Positions 1 through 12,248 are shown, counted from the first letter of the stretch. The stretch is DNA of 64,000 bases from Tragulus kanchil (GCA_022376925.1 JAIOJX010000006.1:56143658-56207657); one strand, 5' to 3'. Program-made: numbers and translations. The notes: generated from the sequence alone by a model not told the origin.

Positions 1-340
1 CATGCATGTTCTCAGATTAATCACATGTATATCCCCCCACTTCCCTCCCCTCCCGACCATCACACAGCACCCCGAAGGATCCCCTTTTTTCACAGAGCAA
101 TGACTATAGCTATTTTCTTCACTTATGATAGTACAGGCCTTCATGCTACTTCCTTTACACCTCTCACCCACTGTTCCTTCCCCACAATGTCCATATGTCC
201 ACTGTCCATGTCTGTCTTTCTGTCGCTTCACTGCATGTGCCATCATCACCATCCTACTAGATTCCATATATATGTGTTAATATACTGTATTTGTCCTTCT
301 CTTTTTGACTGACTTCACTTTTTATGATACGTTCTAGATC
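1..340 (-). mobile_element. L1 LINE 3' end fragment
   Basis: Reads as the reverse complement of a ruminant L1 3'UTR and ORF2 end. It has the same layout as the better preserved L1s near 4.8 kb and 18.7 kb: a catgtatgttcccagatcag-like start, a C-rich block, then the ctagattccatatat and ctttttgacttacttcac blocks. The poly(A) end lies off the left edge. It is diverged from the other copies. Confidence 0.8.
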
Positions 341-344
341 CAGC

Positions 345-445
345 CTTCTTTTTCTTTTTTTTGAACTTTTTATTCTGTTTTGAGGTAAAACTTATTAACA
401 ATGTTGTGATAATTTCAGGTTAATAGTGAGGGAAACTGTCCCTTT
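345..445 (-). mobile_element. Short old L1 3'UTR remnant
   Basis: A T-rich start is followed by the attaacaatgttgtgataatt block typical of artiodactyl L1 3' ends read in reverse. It is only about 100 bp and abuts the previous L1 fragment. Assigned from block similarity only. Confidence 0.45.
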
Positions 446-588
446 ATTTTAACTTGACCTCCCTTCTTACTCCTGAGACTTCTCTCCAGAGTTTAGTTTC
501 ACCTACAGCCTTTTTTCAGCCCCTTATCTGATGACAAAGCTGAGGGAAGCCCTGCCTGGGACCTTTCAGCTCGACTACTTCTGCCTAC

Positions 589-740
589 CTGACATGCATC
601 TCTTCCTCCATCTGGGAAGCCTGTACAGAGAAAGGTCTGCCCACTGATAGGTTTCTCTAGGGTAAAGAGAGCTGTAATACATTCATTCTGAGTCAAAATT
701 GGCAGGTTCACTTCCTGCAAGACTTGCGGATTGATGCCAT
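589..740 (-). CDS. OVCH2: OVCH2 coding exon 6 (GGRDACQ exon)
   Basis: 152 bp, entered in phase 1 and leaving in phase 0: one split codon, then 50 codons. The acceptor is ct at 741-742 and the donor complement is gcctac at 583-588. It encodes QVLQEVNLPIL, a Cys, then FLCTGFPDGGRDACQ. This is the segment just before the oxyanion-hole/Ser motif, so the aspartate in GGRDACQ occupies the trypsin-like S1 primary specificity position (chymotrypsin 189), predicting cleavage after Lys or Arg. The next exon, which should begin GDSGG, is outside the window. This exon is single-copy here. It is intact. Confidence 0.88.
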
Positions 741-978
741 CTAGAAAACACAAACAGAAACATGAGAACCCCAGCAAGGTGCTCTTTCACACTTTCTGCA
801 TTGAAGATGCCCCATTCAGGCATTTGGAAAGATTTGAATTTCTAAGTGCAATGTGATGTTGTCTATTTTTAAAAATGTTTACACACTGTCTTTTAAAAAT
901 ATATTAAACATTCTATTTTCTGATTACCCACCAGAAAGTTCTGATATTTTAATAAGAATATAGCATGGAAGTTCTTAC

Positions 979-1074
979 TTTCATTCAAGCGGCCCCAACC
1001 TGCAGTTGTACAGATAAATCCAGGCTTAAATCGTTCCCCTGGCTCTGGAAGACACACGGGCCTGACAAACTGGT
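979..1074 (-). CDS. OVCH2: OVCH2 coding exon 5 (AGWGR exon), first copy
   Basis: 96 bp with split codons at both ends. The acceptor is ct at 1075-1076 after a pyrimidine-rich tract, and the donor complement is tcttac at 973-978. It encodes FVRPVCLPEPGERF and ICTTAGWGRLNE. VCLPE and AGWG are conserved chymotrypsin-fold landmarks. The incoming phase fits exon 4 and the outgoing phase fits exon 6. An identical copy lies 1148 bp to the right, inside the first tandem duplication. Confidence 0.88.
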
Positions 1075-1432
1075 CTGAGGAAAAAGAGCAAGGCACAGCT
1101 TGTTTCATTCATGGAGAAGAGACACAATAAACCACTCACCAGAGACCATCTAGGTGGTTCCCTAAAGACCTTGTATATTATCTCTGGCACCTCCAGTGGT
1201 CATTTGTGAAACAAAGAAAAACCCTATCCTGACTCCACTTAATCCTATATCTAAAACCACAAGCAAAAAGCGTTTGGGGTAGGGGAACCCCCACCTGTAA
1301 TTTCTGTCTCAAAGTCCATGATCTAAAATTCTTGGTATATGCTACAAAACTTATACTTTTGGTATCATGCTATGTAACAGAAGTTCTGCAGAACATGGGG
1401 TCGACAATTCAGAGCGAATTTCAAAGGTTTAC

Positions 1433-1605
1433 CAAAATGGAAAGCTCCAGCCATCTTCAAAAGAGCAATATCATAATCCATTGGTTTCTTGGTAGAGAAG
1501 TGTGGGTGTATGATGATGGTTTCGATGGTGAGGGTTTGCTCTCCTGGCTCTACATATCTTAAGTCATATTCGCCAGCAGTAACGTTGAAAGTTGAGGCAG
1601 TGTTT
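1433..1605 (-). CDS. OVCH2: OVCH2 coding exon 4 (catalytic Asp), first copy
   Basis: 173 bp. The acceptor is ct at 1606-1607 and the donor complement is gtttac at 1427-1432. It encodes NVTAGEYDL, then PGEQTLTIET, HPHF, PMDYDIALLKMAGAF. The catalytic Asp of DIALL is codon 1470-1472. NVT is a potential N-glycosylation site. The exon completes an Arg codon begun in exon 3 and leaves one base for exon 5. It is one of three copies in the window (also 2581-2753 and 3726-3898). Confidence 0.9.
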
Positions 1606-2126
1606 CTATGAGGAGGAAAGAGTACAAGGGATGGATTTCATCGAACCTTTGAATACCCTTGTAATGTTGACACCTTACCTCTTCAAAATGACATAAAAAG
1701 GGAATGTATGTATTGAAGCTGCTGAAAAAAGAAAGTGAGAATGATTCCAATTGTAGAGGTTACTGGTGTGAGTGTGGGACTAGTAAAAAGTGGCCTCATG
1801 TAGAATCGATAATATGATAAATTGAATACTTTGTAGTGTTATTTGCTAAATGTCCAGGAGTATGTGTACACAGTAATTCAGGGATTTAAAGCTATATTCA
1901 AACAGAAACATGAGAACCCCAGCAAGGTGCTCTTTCACACTTTCTGCATTGAAGATGCCCCATTCAGGCATTTGGAAAGATTTGAATTTCTAAGTGCAAT
2001 GTGATGTTGTCTATTTTTAAAAATGTTTACACACTGTCTTTTAAAAATATATTAAACATTCTATTTTCTGATTACCCACCAGAAAGTTCTGATATTTTAA
2101 TAAGAATATAGCATGGAAGTTCTTAC

Positions 2127-2222
2127 TTTCATTCAAGCGGCCCCAACCTGCAGTTGTACAGATAAATCCAGGCTTAAATCGTTCCCCTGGCTCTGGAAGA
2201 CACACGGGCCTGACAAACTGGT
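2127..2222 (-). CDS. OVCH2: OVCH2 exon 5, second copy
   Basis: Identical to the exon at 979-1074, with the same splice sites, displaced by 1148 bp. It lies 5' (in transcript order) of a further exon 4 copy. A transcript through both copies would run 4-5-4-5 and repeat the Asp segment, which no chymotrypsin-fold protease needs. Best read as a redundant copy in a duplicated assembly block, not as a true extra exon. Confidence 0.75.
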
Positions 2223-2580
2223 CTGAGGAAAAAGAGCAAGGCACAGCTTGTTTCATTCATGGAGAAGAGACACAATAAACCACTCACCAGAGACCATCTA
2301 GGTGGTTCCCTAAAGACCTTGTATATTATCTCTGGCACCTCCAGTGGTCATTTGTGAAACAAAGAAAAACCCTATCCTGACTCCACTTAATCCTATATCT
2401 AAAACCACAAGCAAAAAGCGTTTGGGGTAGGGGAACCCCCACCTGTAATTTCTGTCTCAAAGTCCATGATCTAAAATTCTTGGTATATGCTACAAAACTT
2501 ATACTTTTGGTATCATGCTATGTAACAGAAGTTCTGCAGAACATGGGGTCGACAATTCAGAGCGAATTTCAAAGGTTTAC

Positions 2581-2753
2581 CAAAATGGAAAGCTCCAGCC
2601 ATCTTCAAAAGAGCAATATCATAATCCATTGGTTTCTTGGTAGAGAAGTGTGGGTGTATGATGATGGTTTCGATGGTGAGGGTTTGCTCTCCTGGCTCTA
2701 CATATCTTAAGTCATATTCGCCAGCAGTAACGTTGAAAGTTGAGGCAGTGTTT
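2581..2753 (-). CDS. OVCH2: OVCH2 exon 4, second copy
   Basis: Identical to 1433-1605, offset 1148 bp, with both splice sites kept. It belongs to the right copy of duplication D1 and the left copy of duplication D2. Together with exon 5 at 2127-2222 it forms a redundant exon pair. Confidence 0.75.
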
Positions 2754-3607
2754 CTATGAGGAGGAAAGAGTACAAGGGATGGATTTCATCGAACCTTTGA
2801 ATACCCTTGTAATGTTGACACCTTACCTCTTCAAAATGACATAAAAAGGGAATGTATGTATTGAAGCTGCTGAAAAAAGAAAGTGAGAATGATTCCAATT
2901 GTAGAGGTTACTGGTGTGAGTGTGGGACTAGTAAAAAGTGGCCTCATGTAGAATCAATAATATGATAAATTGAATACTTTGTAGTGTTATTTGCTAAATG
3001 TCCAGGAGTATGTGTACACAGTAATTCAGGGATTTAAAGCTATATTCAGCTGCCCCTGGTGATTGATTTGGTATCGGCATTAGTGAGATCCTTTGGGAGT
3101 TTTTGGTGGGTCCCGTCAAGTAGACTGCTTTAATGTCAGAGATCTAATGTGTAATGCTTATCATGAAAGACAATAGAACATAATGTGATATCTCAGAGTA
3201 TGCACACTCAGGGCTTTAAACAGGATTACAACAGTGGGGAGTGGGGCTCTTCCCCTGCTTCCTTCATGTTTGGAATTTAGAGATCTAGCATAACGTGGGA
3301 AAGACCACCCTATTCCCCTTTTACCTGCTGCAAAGTTATCTGAAAGGAATTTGATAGGGTACAGTGAGGTGGATTAAGATCTTAGGGCTTGCCATCACTG
3401 GGACTCTAGAAAATATGATTTTGTACAACACTAGAAAAGGCATCACTTTTTTCTTGATATATTTCCCTGGATCTTGGCTATATTCAATGCCAGATTGAAC
3501 ACAAATGATCTCTCTAGCCTAACCACATGCCTTACTACAGTGAAATTATCAGTTGACTCTTCTTTAGACTATCAACTCTTGAAGGGCAGGATTCATGCCT
3601 GAGTTCA

Positions 3608-3724
3608 CCTTTGCATTTTTTTTTTTATTCTTTATTTTAAAGGTTTTACAGAGTTTTGTTGTTCACATACATGTATGTTCCCAGATCAGTCATATGCATA
3701 TCCATGGTCCCCACCCACCCAGAA
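3608..3724 (-). mobile_element. L1 3' end, truncated at the D2 seam
   Basis: The poly(T) run and first 100 bp of the L1 at 4765-7472, repeated in the left copy of D2 and cut off at the seam. Not an independent insertion: the flanking sequence is the same. Confidence 0.85.
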
Positions 3725-3725
3725 A

Positions 3726-3898
3726 CAAAATGGAAAGCTCCAGCCATCTTCAAAAGAGCAATATCATAATCCATTGGTTTCTTGGTAGAGAAGTGTGGGT
3801 GTATGATGATGGTTTCGATGGTGAGGGTTTGCTCTCCTGGCTCTACATATCTTAAGTCATATTCGCCAGCAGTAACGTTGAAAGTTGAGGCAGTGTTT
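3726..3898 (-). pseudogene. OVCH2: OVCH2 exon 4, third copy with lost donor site
   Basis: Same coding sequence as the other two copies and the same acceptor. The seam of duplication D2 falls at the 3' splice boundary, so the sequence after the exon in transcript direction is tttctggg instead of gtaaacc. The copy has no usable donor. The flank on that side is L1 3'UTR sequence that is continuous with L1 near position 4866 elsewhere, so the break is in the duplication and not in the exon. Confidence 0.75.
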
Positions 3899-4560
3899 CT
3901 ATGAGGAGGAAAGAGTACAAGGGATGGATTTCATCGAACCTTTGAATACCCTTGTAATGTTGACACCTTACCTCTTCAAAATGACATAAAAAGGGAATGT
4001 ATGTATTGAAGCTGCTGAAAAAAGAAAGTGAGAATGATTCCAATTGTAGAGGTTACTGGTGTGAGTGTGGGACTAGTAAAAAGTGGCCTCATGTAGAATC
4101 AATAATATGATAAATTGAATACTTTGTAGTGTTATTTGCTAAATGTCCAGGAGTATGTGTACACAGTAATTCAGGGATTTAAAGCTATATTCAGCTGCCC
4201 CTGGTGATTGATTTGGTATCGGCATTAGTGAGATCCTTTGGGAGTTTTTGGTGGGTCCCGTCAAGTAGACTGCTTTAATGTCAGAGATCTAATGTGTAAT
4301 GCTTATCATGAAAGACAATAGAACATAATGTGATATCTCAGAGTATGCACACTCAGGGCTTTAAACAGGATTACAACAGTGGGAGTGGGGCTCTTCCCCT
4401 GCTTCCTTCATGTTTGGAATTTAGAGATCTAGCATAACGTGGGAAAGACCACCCTATTCCCCTTTTACCTGCTGCAAAGTTATCTGAAAGGAATTTGATA
4501 GGGTACAGTGAGGTGGATTAAGATCTTAGGGCTTGCCATCACTGGGACTCTAGAAAATAT

Positions 4561-7009
4561 GATTTTGTACAACACTAGAAAAGGCATCACTTTTTTCTTG
4601 ATATATTTCCCTGGATCTTGGCTATATTCAATGCCAGATTGAACACAAATGATCTCTCTAGCCTAACCACATGCCTTACTACAGTGAAATTATCAGTTGA
4701 CTCTTCTTTAGACTATCAACTCTTGAAGGGCAGGATTCATGCCTGAGTTCACCTTTGCATTTTTTTTTTTATTCTTTATTTTAAAGGTTTTACAGAGTTT
4801 TGTTGTTCACATACATGTATGTTCCCAGATCAGTCATATGCATATCCATGGTCCCCACCCACCCAGATCCCCCCATCCCACCCCTCCAGACCTTTGCCCC
4901 AAGCCATTGTAAGCACTCCTATTCCCTTAGCACTGTGACCCTAGCTATCTTTTCCACACATAACACTATAGGTTTCCTTGTTACTTCCTCCATGCTTCCC
5001 CCTCCCTATTTCTTCGCCACGATGTCCCTATGTCTATGCTCTGTCTTTTTTTTTTTTCATGAGTTCCCTGTGTGTGATATCAAGACCGTCCTACTAGATT
5101 CCATATATGTGTGTTAGTATACTGTATTTGTCTTTCTCTTTTTGACTTACTTCACTTTTTATGATAGGTTCTAGAGCCAGCCACTTCATTAGGATTGAGT
5201 CTTCTGCATTTCTTTTAACAGCTGAGTAGTATTCCATTGTATATATGTGCCAGAGCTTCTGGATCCATTCATTCGTCGATGGACATCTAGGTCGCTTCCA
5301 TGTTTTGGCTATTGTATAGAGAGCTGCAATGAACATTGGGGTACAGGTGCTTCTTTCAGTTTTGATTTCATCAGGATATAAGCCTAATAGTGGGATTGCT
5401 GGGTCATAGGGTGCTTCTATTTTTAGTTTTTTAAGAAATCTCCAGACTGTCTTCCATAGAGGTTGTATCAATTTACATTCCCACCAGCAATGCAAGAGGG
5501 TTCCCTTTTCTCCTCACCCTCTCCAGCATTTGTTGTCTGCAGATTTCTTGAAGATGGCCATTCTGACGGGTGTGAGGTGATATCTCATTGTAGTTTTAAT
5601 TTGCATTTCTCTAATAATAAGCGAGGTTGAGCATCGTTTCATGTGCTTTTGGGCCATCTGTATGTCCTCTCTGGAGAGGCGTCTCTTTAGGTCTTTTTCC
5701 CATTTTTTGATTGGGTTGTTCGTTTTCCCTGTGCTGAGTTGTCTGAGTTGCTTGTAGATTTTGGAGATTAATTCTTTGTCTGTTGATTTTGTACAACACT
5801 AGAAAAGGCATCACTTTTTTCTTGATATATTTCCCTGGATCTTGGCTATATTCAATGCCAGATTGAACACAAATGATCTCTCTAGCCTAACCACATGCCT
5901 TACTACAGTGAAATTATCAGTTGACTCTTCTTTAGACTATCAACTCTTGAAGGGCAGGATTCATGCCTGAGTTCACCTTTGCATTTTTTTTTTTATTCTT
6001 TATTTTAAAGGTTTTACAGAGTTTTGTTGTTCACATACATGTATGTTCCCAGATCAGTCATATGCATATCCATGGTCCCCACCCACCCAGATCCCCCCAT
6101 CCCACCCCTCCAGACCTTTGCCCCAAGCCATTGTAAGCACTCCTATTCCCTTAGCACTGTGACCCTAGCTATCTTTTCCACACATAACACTATAGGTTTC
6201 CTTGTTACTTCCTCCATGCTTCCCCCTCCCTATTTCTTCGCCACGATGTCCCTATGTCTATGCTCTGTCTTTTTTTTTTTTCATGAGTTCCCTGTGTGTG
6301 ATATCAAGACCGTCCTACTAGATTCCATATATGTGTGTTAGTATACTGTATTTGTCTTTCTCTTTTTGACTTACTTCACTTTTTATGATAGGTTCTAGAG
6401 CCAGCCACTTCATTAGGATTGAGTCTTCTGCATTTCTTTTAACAGCTGAGTAGTATTCCATTGTATATATGTGCCAGAGCTTCTGGATCCATTCATTCGT
6501 CGATGGACATCTAGGTCGCTTCCATGTTTTGGCTATTGTATAGAGAGCTGCAATGAACATTGGGGTACAGGTGCTTCTTTCAGTTTTGATTTCATCAGGA
6601 TATAAGCCTAATAGTGGGATTGCTGGGTCATAGGGTGCTTCTATTTTTAGTTTTTTAAGAAATCTCCAGACTGTCTTCCATAGAGGTTGTATCAATTTAC
6701 ATTCCCACCAGCAATGCAAGAGGGTTCCCTTTTCTCCGCACCCTCTCCAGCATTTATTGTCTGCAGATTTCTTGAAGATGGCCATTCTGACGGGTGTGAG
6801 GTGATATCTCATTGTAGTTTTAATTTGCATTTCTCTAATAATAAGCGAGGTTGAGCATCGTTTCATGTGCTTTTGGGCCATCTGTATGTCCTCTCTGGAG
6901 AGGCGTCTCTTTAGGTCTTTTTCCCATTTTTTGATTGGGTTGTTCGTTTTCCCTGTGCTGAGTTGTCTGAGTTGCTTGTAGATTTTGGAGATTAATTCTT
7001 TGTCTGTTG
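4561..7009. repeat. Tandem duplication D3, offset 1224 bp
   Basis: Left copy 4561-5784, right copy 5785-7009. The seam lies inside the L1, at tgttgattttgtac. Two substitutions (t/g and g/a) lie within 300 bp of the end of the left copy (about 5516 and 5530). This is the largest offset in the series. Confidence 0.95.
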
Positions 7010-7472
7010 TTTCATTTGCTATGATTTTCTCCCACTCTGTGGGGTGTCTGTTGAGCTTTTTTGTAATTTCTTTAGCTGTACAAAAGCTTTTAAGTTTCAT
7101 GAGGTCCCATATGTTCATTTTTCTTTTCAGTTCTGCTATTTTAGTTGGTGGGTCAGAGAAGATCTTGCTTTGATTGATGTCCTTGAGGGTTTTGCCTATA
7201 TTCTCCTCTAAGAGTTTGATGGTTTCTGGTCTTACATTTAGGTCTTTAATCCATTTTGAGTTGATCTTAGTGTATGGTGTCAGGGAATGTTCCAATTTCA
7301 TTTTTTTGCATGTAGCTGTTCATTTCTTCGTGCACCACTTGTTGAAGAGGCTGTCTTTGTCCCATTTTATAGTTTCTCCTCCTTTATCAAAAATAAGGTA
7401 CCCATAGGTGTGTGGGTTTATCTCTGGGTTCTCGATCTTGTTCCATTGGTCTATAGTTCTGTTTTTATGCCA
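4765..7472 (-). mobile_element. 5'-truncated L1 with target-site duplication
   Basis: Minus-strand L1: poly(A) on the left, 3'UTR, then the ORF2 C-terminal part. A 15-bp target-site duplication (cacctttgcattttt) sits at 4750-4764 and 7473-7487. Without the internal 1224-bp duplication the insertion is about 1.48 kb. A 327-codon open frame (6318-7301) carries the ORF2 C-terminal region, including a Cys/His cluster of form C-x3-C-x7-H-x4-C. The long open frame suggests a fairly young insertion. It sits in OVCH2 intron 3, in the same orientation as the gene. Confidence 0.9.
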
Positions 7473-9019
7473 CACCTTTGCATTTTTGATAACTATTAGT
7501 GTGCAGCATTAAGAAAATATCGAGGATATGCTTGTGAATGTGAAATGACAGAGGGCAAATGAGTACATGATCTTGATTGCAGCTTTTGAGAATCAAGAAC
7601 ACTGGCAACACTAGAACATTTGGAGCACACAAGAAAATGGATAAAAGATGGAAATTGTTAGAGTGAAGTTCAGAGAGACAGGATCAATAGGGCAGGAAGT
7701 ACAGGAACCTTCTTCATGTTTTCCTGCTTCCCTTTGTTTTCTTTTATTCATTTATTAAGATGCACAATGAACTGAACGGTTTCTCTCATTGAAATTTAAG
7801 AAAACTAGGAGAAAAAATAGTGGGATTGCTGGGTCATAGGGTGCTTCTATTTTTAGTTTTTTAAGAAATCTCCAGACTGTCTTCCATAGAGGTTGTATCA
7901 ATTTACATTCCCACCAGCAATGCAAGAGGGTTCCCTTTTCTCCGCACCCTCTCCAGCATTTATTGTCTGCAGATTTCTTGAAGATGGCCATTCTGACGGG
8001 TGTGAGGTGATATCTCATTGTAGTTTTAATTTGCATTTCTCTAATAATAAGCGAGGTTGAGCATCGTTTCATGTGCTTTTGGGCCATCTGTATGTCCTCT
8101 CTGGAGAGGCGTCTCTTTAGGTCTTTTTCCCATTTTTTGATTGGGTTGTTCGTTTTCCCTGTGCTGAGTTGTCTGAGTTGCTTGTAGATTTTGGAGATTA
8201 ATTCTTTGTCTGTTGTTTCATTTGCTATGATTTTCTCCCACTCTGTGGGGTGTCTGTTGAGCTTTTTTGTAATTTCTTTAGCTGTACAAAAGCTTTTAAG
8301 TTTCATGAGGTCCCATATGTTCATTTTTCTTTTCAGTTCTGCTATTTTAGTTGGTGGGTCAGAGAAGATCTTGCTTTGATTGATGTCCTTGAGGGTTTTG
8401 CCTATATTCTCCTCTAAGAGTTTGATGGTTTCTGGTCTTACATTTAGGTCTTTAATCCATTTTGAGTTGATCTTAGTGTATGGTGTCAGGGAATGTTCCA
8501 ATTTCATTTTTTTGCATGTAGCTGTTCATTTCTTCGTGCACCACTTGTTGAAGAGGCTGTCTTTGTCCCATTTTATAGTTTCTCCTCCTTTATCAAAAAT
8601 AAGGTACCCATAGGTGTGTGGGTTTATCTCTGGGTTCTCGATCTTGTTCCATTGGTCTATAGTTCTGTTTTTATGCCACACCTTTGCATTTTTGATAACT
8701 ATTAGTGTGCAGCATTAAGAAAATATCGAGGATATGCTTGTGAATGTGAAATGACAGAGGGCAAATGAGTACATGATCTTGATTGCAGCTTTTTGAGAAT
8801 CAAGAACACTGGCAACACTAGAACATTTGGAGCACACAAGAAAATGGATAAAAGATGGAAATTGTTAGAGTGAAGTTCAGAGAGACAGGATCAATAGGGC
8901 AGGAAGTACAGGAACCTTCTTCATGTTTTCCTGCTTCCCTTTGTTTTCTTTTATTCATTTATTAAGATGCACAATGAACTGAACGGTTTCTCTCATTGAA
9001 ATTTAAGAAAACTAGGAGA
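6611..9019. repeat. Tandem duplication D4, offset 1206 bp
   Basis: Left copy 6611-7812, right copy 7817-9019. The seam joins intronic gaaaactaggaga to the L1 ORF2 interior and creates an artificial chimeric reading frame across 7755-8507. One T-run indel near 8793. Confidence 0.95.
7817..8678 (-). mobile_element. L1 ORF2 fragment, second copy inside D4
   Basis: Repeats L1 sequence 6611-7472, including the right target-site duplication. It lacks a poly(A) end because the seam cuts it. Not a separate retrotransposition event. Confidence 0.85.
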
Positions 9020-9305
9020 CAATTTTCACAAACTTATCTTTGTTATTTTTTTCTCATTTGGATATTATTCTTTATTAACTCAGTTGATTTTAAATAACAA
9101 AGTATTCACTCCTATAAAGAATCATGTTTTCTATCAAGTTGAATGCCTCCAACAATGTCCTTGAGCTTATTTACATTATGCAAACTAACATGCCCTCCCC
9201 TAAAACATACACCACACCATCCCATATTTTAGCACAGTTATTGCTGCTGATTCCCATGGAAAAGAAATATAATTTGATCTTTATGAATGGGCTGAGCTTT
9301 CCCTA

Positions 9306-9428
<123 letters not shown>

Positions 9429-10440
9429 TTAATGACCTGAGATCCCCCCCAAAATGGAGGCTGAGCACATTCTGAAAAAGAGACCCAGATATCTTACTCA
9501 TAAAAATCAGAAATCATGGACTGTGGAGTGGTAGACCAATCACACTACAGTTCAGAAAGAAGAGCGATGTTGGACCCAGAATATTTCCACCTCTGGTTCA
9601 CAGGAGAGGTGATAAACTTGAGGCTTTAGCAAGTTAGTAGTAAAAATTATGTGTATCTATTTATATGATAATGTTAAGACAGTCCGTTAATGATATGAAT
9701 AATATCCACAGATATGAAGAGAGGAAAAAAAGAAAGATAAGATACAGCATAGACAAGATGAAAAAGTTTGGGATAAAAAGAAAAGGTTTTTTAGATCACA
9801 GATGTAACTGCCACACCTTTGCATTTTTGATAACTATTAGTGTGCAGCATTAAGAAAATATCGAGGATATGCTTGTGAATGTGAAATGACAGAGGGCAAA
9901 TGAGTACATGATCTTGATTGCAGCTTTTTGAGAATCAAGAACACTGGCAACACTAGAACATTTGGAGCACACAAGAAAATGGATAAAAGATGGAAATTGT
10001 TAGAGTGAAGTTCAGAGAGACAGGATCAATAGGGCAGGAAGTACAGGAACCTTCTTCATGTTTTCCTGCTTCCCTTTGTTTTCTTTTATTCATTTATTAA
10101 GATGCACAATGAACTGAACGGTTTCTCTCATTGAAATTTAAGAAAACTAGGAGACAATTTTCACAAACTTATCTTTGTTATTTTTTTCTCATTTGGATAT
10201 TATTCTTTATTAACTCAGTTGATTTTAAATAACAAAGTATTCACTCCTATAAAGAATCATGTTTTCTATCAAGTTGAATGCCTCCAACAATGTCCTTGAG
10301 CTTATTTACATTATGCAAACTAACATGCCCTCCCCTAAAACATACACCACACCATCCCATATTTTAGCACAGTTATTGCTGCTGATTCCCATGGAAAAGA
10401 AATATAATTTGATCTTTATGAATGGGCTGAGCTTTCCCTA

Positions 10441-10563
<123 letters not shown>

Positions 10564-10922
10564 TTAATGACCTGAGATCCCCCCCAAAATGGAGGCTGAG
10601 CACATTCTGAAAAAGAGACCCAGATATCTTACTCATAAAAATCAGAAATCATGGACTGTGGAGTGGTAGACCAATCACACTACAGTTCAGAAAGAAGAGC
10701 GATGTTGGACCCAGAATATTTCCACCTCTGGTTCACAGGAGAGGTGATAAACTTGAGGCTTTAGCAAGTTAGTAGTAAAAATTATGTGTATCTATTTATA
10801 TGATAATGTTAAGACAGTCCGTTAATGATATGAATAATATCCACAGATATGAAGAGAGGAAAAAAAGAAAGATAAGATACAGCATAGACAAGATGAAAAA
10901 GTTTGGGATAAAGAAAAGGTGA

Positions 10923-12138
10923 GAACTAAGATGTCTTTGAGTCTGTTCCAATTCCTCTAAACATCTTAGAGAAATAGTCTGAATTTACAGCGTTCTCAAT
11001 AGTGTTTAACTATTTGACCACTAAATGCCTTCAAATTTTATTTTTAAATCTACCTCTACTATATATTTTCTATCTTTGTCTTATCCTGATCATGATATTT
11101 GGCTTGGCTCCAACACGACTTAGAGGGTACAAGTAAATACTTTTACTTTCACCATTAAAATTAGAAAATAAGCAATTTGTTATAATTGTTTCCTTTTTGA
11201 TCAAAAAAATTTCAGTGAGCAATTAAAAAAAATAATACAGGGAAAAAAGGCTAAAAATAGACTAATGCACAAGTAAGTAAAAGTCGGTGAGTCATTCCTG
11301 ATCATGATTTGAATGTGGACATCTGAATTGACTAGCCCACCAGTTGGCCAAGTAAGGAATTGATCAACCAACCCTTCAACCAAATAATTAATTCATCAGC
11401 TAGTCAAGGAACAATGATTCAGCCATTCTATCAATCTGCTGAACACAAACTCAATCAACCAATCACCACATGACTGACTGACTCAAGAGAAGTAAAACTA
11501 AAAGGTATCACTCCATTTACAAAATAAAGAGACATGAATATATCTCTGGGCCCCAGGGTAAAGAAAATTGGGAGATGTGCAAAGACAATAAATGAGAACA
11601 CATAGGCTAGGGGCAGAAGCACAAATTCATTTCTATGGTATACCTGAGGAAATTGCATTGTGACTTAGAATACTAACTGAATACTAAGGACTGTATACTC
11701 TTGATTATTCCCTCAAGGGATCTATGGGATAGGAATGAATCTTACATTCCAAACATGAAGCAGACCCATGAATGTGACACTTCTGACTTTTTTCATTATC
11801 TTTAACTTTATATGATTATTTTCAATATACTTACTGAATCAGAAATTTATTTTTTAAATTGTAAATTGGAAGTGGGATTTTTGTTTTAGGGACTGAAAAT
11901 TTGAATGGCATTTCTAAACTTTGGAGAGAGAAAGTAGTGTTTGTAACTATTCTGAACACACCTTTTCTAGAGGTCAGCTAATGGACAGCAGGAGGGTCTT
12001 GGATCCTTGTGCATACTCATGAGATCTCTGGTGATGAACTAAGTCAAATGGAGCATATTGATGAATGGCATGGGATTCTGAGAGATCCAATCCTGAGATA
12101 GCTCATAATACCACAAGAGAATGTTCCCTAAGACTCAC
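10923..12138 (-). other. OVCH2 intron 2, no element recognised
   Basis: AT-rich single-copy sequence. A degenerate run of tcaatc/tcaacc-like units at about 11355-11490 looks like an eroded tetranucleotide tract. No coding or RNA signal seen. Confidence 0.5.
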
Positions 12139-12248
12139 CTGCCAAGGGTAGGAGCCCTTTGCCACTTGCCTTCCTCCAACGATGCGACTGAAAACATTAA
12201 GGTAATTCAAAGGTTGTGACTTCACCGGACTCTGCCCACAAGTGGGAG
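12139..12248 (-). CDS. OVCH2: OVCH2 coding exon 2 (propeptide and IVGG)
   Basis: 110 bp, single copy. The acceptor is ct at 12249-12250 after a tttctccccc tract, and the donor complement is actcac at 12133-12138. It encodes PTCGQSP, then NVFSRIVGG and GSYPWQ. R|IVGG is the zymogen activation site: after cleavage the new Ile N-terminus orders the active site. The Cys in PTCGQ probably tethers the propeptide to the catalytic domain by a disulphide, as in other two-chain trypsin-like proteases. It follows exon 1 in phase 1 (one base from exon 1). Confidence 0.92.

Larger units (their letters stand above)
752..3047. repeat. Tandem duplication D1, offset 1148 bp
   Basis: Left copy about 752-1899, right copy about 1900-3047, with the seam at about 1900. 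It includes OVCH2 exons 5 and 4. The copies are nearly identical; a clear difference is G at 1808 against A at 2956, close to the end of the left copy. Confidence 0.95.
2581..4867. repeat. Tandem duplication D2, offset 1145 bp
   Basis: Left copy about 2581-3724, right copy from about 3726 to 4867. The seam joins an L1 3'UTR block (cccacccag) to the 3' edge of exon 4. A one-base indel in a G-run near 3236 shifts the offset to 1144. The left copy overlaps the right copy of D1. Confidence 0.95.

Noticed and set aside
7755..8507. 250-codon minus-strand open frame
   Set aside because: It is L1 ORF2 sequence fused to intronic sequence across the D4 seam, so the chimera is a product of the duplication.
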